Positions 62,170-64,000 of a stretch of DNA of 64,000 bases are shown here, in pieces; position 1 is the first letter of the stretch, and each line of letters opens with the position of its first letter. The position numbers were made by a program, and so were the translations under genes. A model generated the notes under the pieces. It was not told where the DNA came from, made no database searches, and saw nothing but the letters and a program-made list of their open reading frames with translations. The stretch lies in assembly GCA_024226935.1 (NCBI GenBank), contig JAAELK010000153.1, positions 1 to 64,000 of the forward strand. The letters run 5' to 3'. This DNA comes from Desulfobacteraceae bacterium (GTDB lineage Bacteria; Desulfobacterota; Desulfobacteria; Desulfobacterales; Desulfobacteraceae).

Positions 62170-63062
62170 GTAATGAAAAAGTTTATAAATTATTAAAGTT
62201 GCTGGTTCTCCTGTTGGGGCGGTTACCCATATCTGTGGCAACCTTTTGTTCCGATTTATTGGGGTTGTTGTGGTTTAAGCTTGATAAGCGTCATAGGAAG
62301 GTGACTCTGGATAATATTGAGAAGGCTCTGGGTGATCAGATGACACCCTTCCAGGTGATGAAGACGGGAAAACAGGTTTTTAAAAATATTGCCAGTATTT
62401 TCTTTGAAATAGCCTGGTCTTACGGGCTTGATCGGGAGACTCTTTTATCCCATTTTACTGTCAAGGGTATTGAGCATCTGGAAAGTGCCCAGGCAAAGGG
62501 GCGGGGGGTCATGGTCCTTGCCGGGCATCTGGGTAATTTTGATTTGAATATCCATGCCATAGAAGAGACTCGATTGAAGGGTTATGGTCTTTATCGAAAA
62601 ATGGATTTTGAACCCCTTGAACGGCTGTTGCTGGATATTAGACAGCGTTTTGGTCTTACCATGGTCCCCATTCGGGGAGCATCGAAAAAATTGGATACTA
62701 TCCTGGGAGAGGGCGGGGTGGTAGGGACCTTGTTGGATCAGAGTGTGGACTGGTATAGGGGGGTTTTTGTGGATTTTTTCGGTCGGTCTGCCTGTACCAA
62801 CAACGGTTTTGCCGCCCTTGTTATGAGAACAAAAACTGCGGTGGTACCCATGTGTGGCATGCGGAAAAACAGAAAATTTGTCATTGAATTTTTTCCGGAG
62901 ATTCCCCTTGAGCAAACCGGTGACCGGATAAAAGATATTGAAAATAATACTCAGAATTATACCACAGTCATTGAATCCATGGTGCGAAGGTTTCCGGATC
63001 AGTATTTCTGGGTGCATAATCGCTGGAAAATAAAACCCTATTGTTCTTTTCCTCGAAAATAA
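62166..63062 (+). CDS. lpxL: Lipid A acyltransferase (LpxL/HtrB family)
   Basis: 298 aa. An N-terminal membrane anchor (~10-33) is followed by the acyltransferase motif VLAGHLGNFDLNIHA (HxxxxD), PIRGASKKL, GTLLDQSVDW and the region VDFFGRSACTNNGFAALVMRTKTAVVPM. It adds a secondary acyl chain to Kdo2-lipid A. The donor and position (LpxL or LpxM type) cannot be decided. Overlaps lpxK by 4 nt. Confidence 0.92.
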   Translation: MSNEKVYKLLKLLVLLLGRLPISVATFCSDLLGLLWFKLDKRHRKVTLDNIEKALGDQMTPFQVMKTGKQVFKNIASIFFEIAWSYGLDRETLLSHFTVKGIEHLESAQAKGRGVMVLAGHLGNFDLNIHAIEETRLKGYGLYRKMDFEPLERLLLDIRQRFGLTMVPIRGASKKLDTILGEGGVVGTLLDQSVDWYRGVFVDFFGRSACTNNGFAALVMRTKTAVVPMCGMRKNRKFVIEFFPEIPLEQTGDRIKDIENNTQNYTTVIESMVRRFPDQYFWVHNRWKIKPYCSFPRK

Positions 63063-63063
63063 T

Positions 63064-64000
63064 ATGATAAAACTTATGCTCAAAGACAATTGTGAGTCCC
63101 GTATCTTGATCCGGGCGGCCAATTGGGTGGGAGATGCCATCATGACAACTCCGGTGATCCGGGGGATGCGCAAAAATTATCCCAGGGCCAGGATTACCGT
63201 TCTTGCAAAACCCTGGGTGGTTCCGGTTTATGAAACAAATCCCCATGTTGATGAGGTTATGATCTATGAAAATTCCGGCAGACATAAAATGGGGAAGGGC
63301 ACCCTGCGGCTTGCAGGAGATATTCGAAAACGTCGTTTTGATATGGCCATACTTATGCAAAATGCTTTTGAAGCGGCTTTGCTGGCGTTTTTGGCCCGGA
63401 TTCCCGAGCGGGTAGGATATAATACGGATGGAAGATCTTTGCTGCTCAACCGGTGTGTGAAACTTCCCCCGAATTTGAAAAAGGCCCATCTCATTGATTA
63501 TTATATTGGGATTCTCAGGGGAGCAGGGCTGGAAGACGATGGTAAAAAACTGGACTTGGTTTTAAATGCTGGAGACAGGGAGTCTGCAAAAAAACTGCTG
63601 TCAGTAAATGGATTGGGGGAAACAACTCCCCTAGTGGGTATTAACCCCGGAGCCACCGGGGGGACGGCCAAACGCTGGTTTCCTGATCGGTATGCCGATC
63701 TTTGTCGTCAGCTTTTCCACCAATACCGGACAAAGGTGTTGATTTTTGGGGGGCCTGCCGATGATGCCCTTGGAAATCAAATTATGGACATGGCACCGGG
63801 GTGCTGTATCAATATAGCCGGGAAAACAACTCTTTCCCAAGCCTTTGCCCTGATTGAAAATTGTGATCTGTTTGTGACCAATGATTCTGGGCTCATGCAT
63901 GCAGCGGCAGCACTGAATGTGAACCAGGTGGCCATAATCGGTTCCACCGACTATATTGCCACAGCCCCAGTAAACGCAAATAGTATCATGGTCAGGGAGT
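63064..64000 (+). CDS. waaF: LPS heptosyltransferase II (partial)
   Basis: 312 codons are visible before the window ends; the gene continues to the right. GT9 enzyme adding heptose to the LPS inner core. RILIRAANWVGDAIMTTPVIRGMR at the N-terminus, GYNTDGRSLLLN, INPGATGGTAKRWFPDRYADL, LIFGGPADD and FVTNDSGLMHAAAALN are the family's motifs. ATG at 63064 is one nt after the lpxL stop, so it continues the LPS operon. Confidence 0.93.
   Translation, partial: MIKLMLKDNCESRILIRAANWVGDAIMTTPVIRGMRKNYPRARITVLAKPWVVPVYETNPHVDEVMIYENSGRHKMGKGTLRLAGDIRKRRFDMAILMQNAFEAALLAFLARIPERVGYNTDGRSLLLNRCVKLPPNLKKAHLIDYYIGILRGAGLEDDGKKLDLVLNAGDRESAKKLLSVNGLGETTPLVGINPGATGGTAKRWFPDRYADLCRQLFHQYRTKVLIFGGPADDALGNQIMDMAPGCCINIAGKTTLSQAFALIENCDLFVTNDSGLMHAAAALNVNQVAIIGSTDYIATAPVNANSIMVRE

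Noticed and set aside
1-64000. tRNA, rRNA, CRISPR, insertion sequences, prophage
   Set aside because: No T-loop-like motifs in a cloverleaf context, no spaced direct repeats of CRISPR type, and no transposase or integrase signature were seen on either strand.

Overview
The window looks like chromosome of a strictly anaerobic, sulfate-reducing deltaproteobacterium of the Desulfobacteraceae/Desulfobacula type. This is inferred from gene content, not from a marker gene. The signs are a selenocysteine formate dehydrogenase, a HesB-like selenoprotein, an RnfB-type ferredoxin protein fused to a GltD-like flavoprotein, Mn-dependent inorganic pyrophosphatase, many PAS/HD-GYP/two-component proteins, a complete Gram-negative dcw cluster and lipid A/Kdo/heptose genes. 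GC is moderate to low by eye. I found no tRNA, rRNA, CRISPR array, transposase or prophage.

Layout. 0-1.6 kb: two tandem paralogues of an unknown protein with a possible Cys-His-Asp centre. 1.65-6.7 kb: selenocysteine fdhA, divergent from an RnfB-GltD fusion. 6.8-14.9 kb: signalling and envelope genes (hybrid kinase, ppaC, PAS-HD-GYP, a decayed acetyltransferase, a haem-binding sensor with a Cys-rich tail, a flippase-like protein and a small membrane protein). 15-33.8 kb: one long minus-strand dcw operon mraZ-rsmH-ftsL-ftsI-murEF(fused)-mraY-murD-ftsW-murG-murC-murB-ftsQ-ftsA-ftsZ followed by a radical SAM gene. It starts from a sigma70-like promoter with three MraZ-like boxes on a 10-bp period. 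34.1-40.4 kb: a Gld-type ABC transporter operon headed by a protein with two ribbon-helix-helix-like repeats. 40.5-43.5 kb: the biotin operon birA-bioY-bioM-bioN with a near-consensus BirA operator over the birA start codon.

43.7-50.6 kb is the most interesting part. A sigma54 response regulator converges on a membrane histidine kinase that is co-transcribed with an oligopeptide-binding-type lipoprotein and has no permease. Next to them is a 31-codon gene for a signal-peptide-bearing product whose predicted mature end is VGGGGPC. An intergenic control region follows, with two identical 7-4-7 palindromes (TGCACAT/ATGTGCA). These lie between a near-perfect sigma54 promoter reading right into two unknown genes and a weaker sigma54-like promoter reading left into the small peptide gene. 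I propose, as inference, that these parts form one peptide-sensing sigma54 circuit.

50.6-57.3 kb: an operon of galE, a HEAT-repeat/degenerate-receiver protein and an ATP-grasp enzyme; a HesB-like selenoprotein with its own promoter, SECIS-like hairpin and terminator; an RNase H-fold exonuclease; a FliL-like lipoprotein; and thiamine pyrophosphokinase. 57.4-64 kb: an LPS assembly operon lptF-lptG-kdtA-lpxK-lpxL-waaF, the last gene running off the window. With dcw this makes the window largely a cell-envelope region, interleaved with redox and signalling genes.
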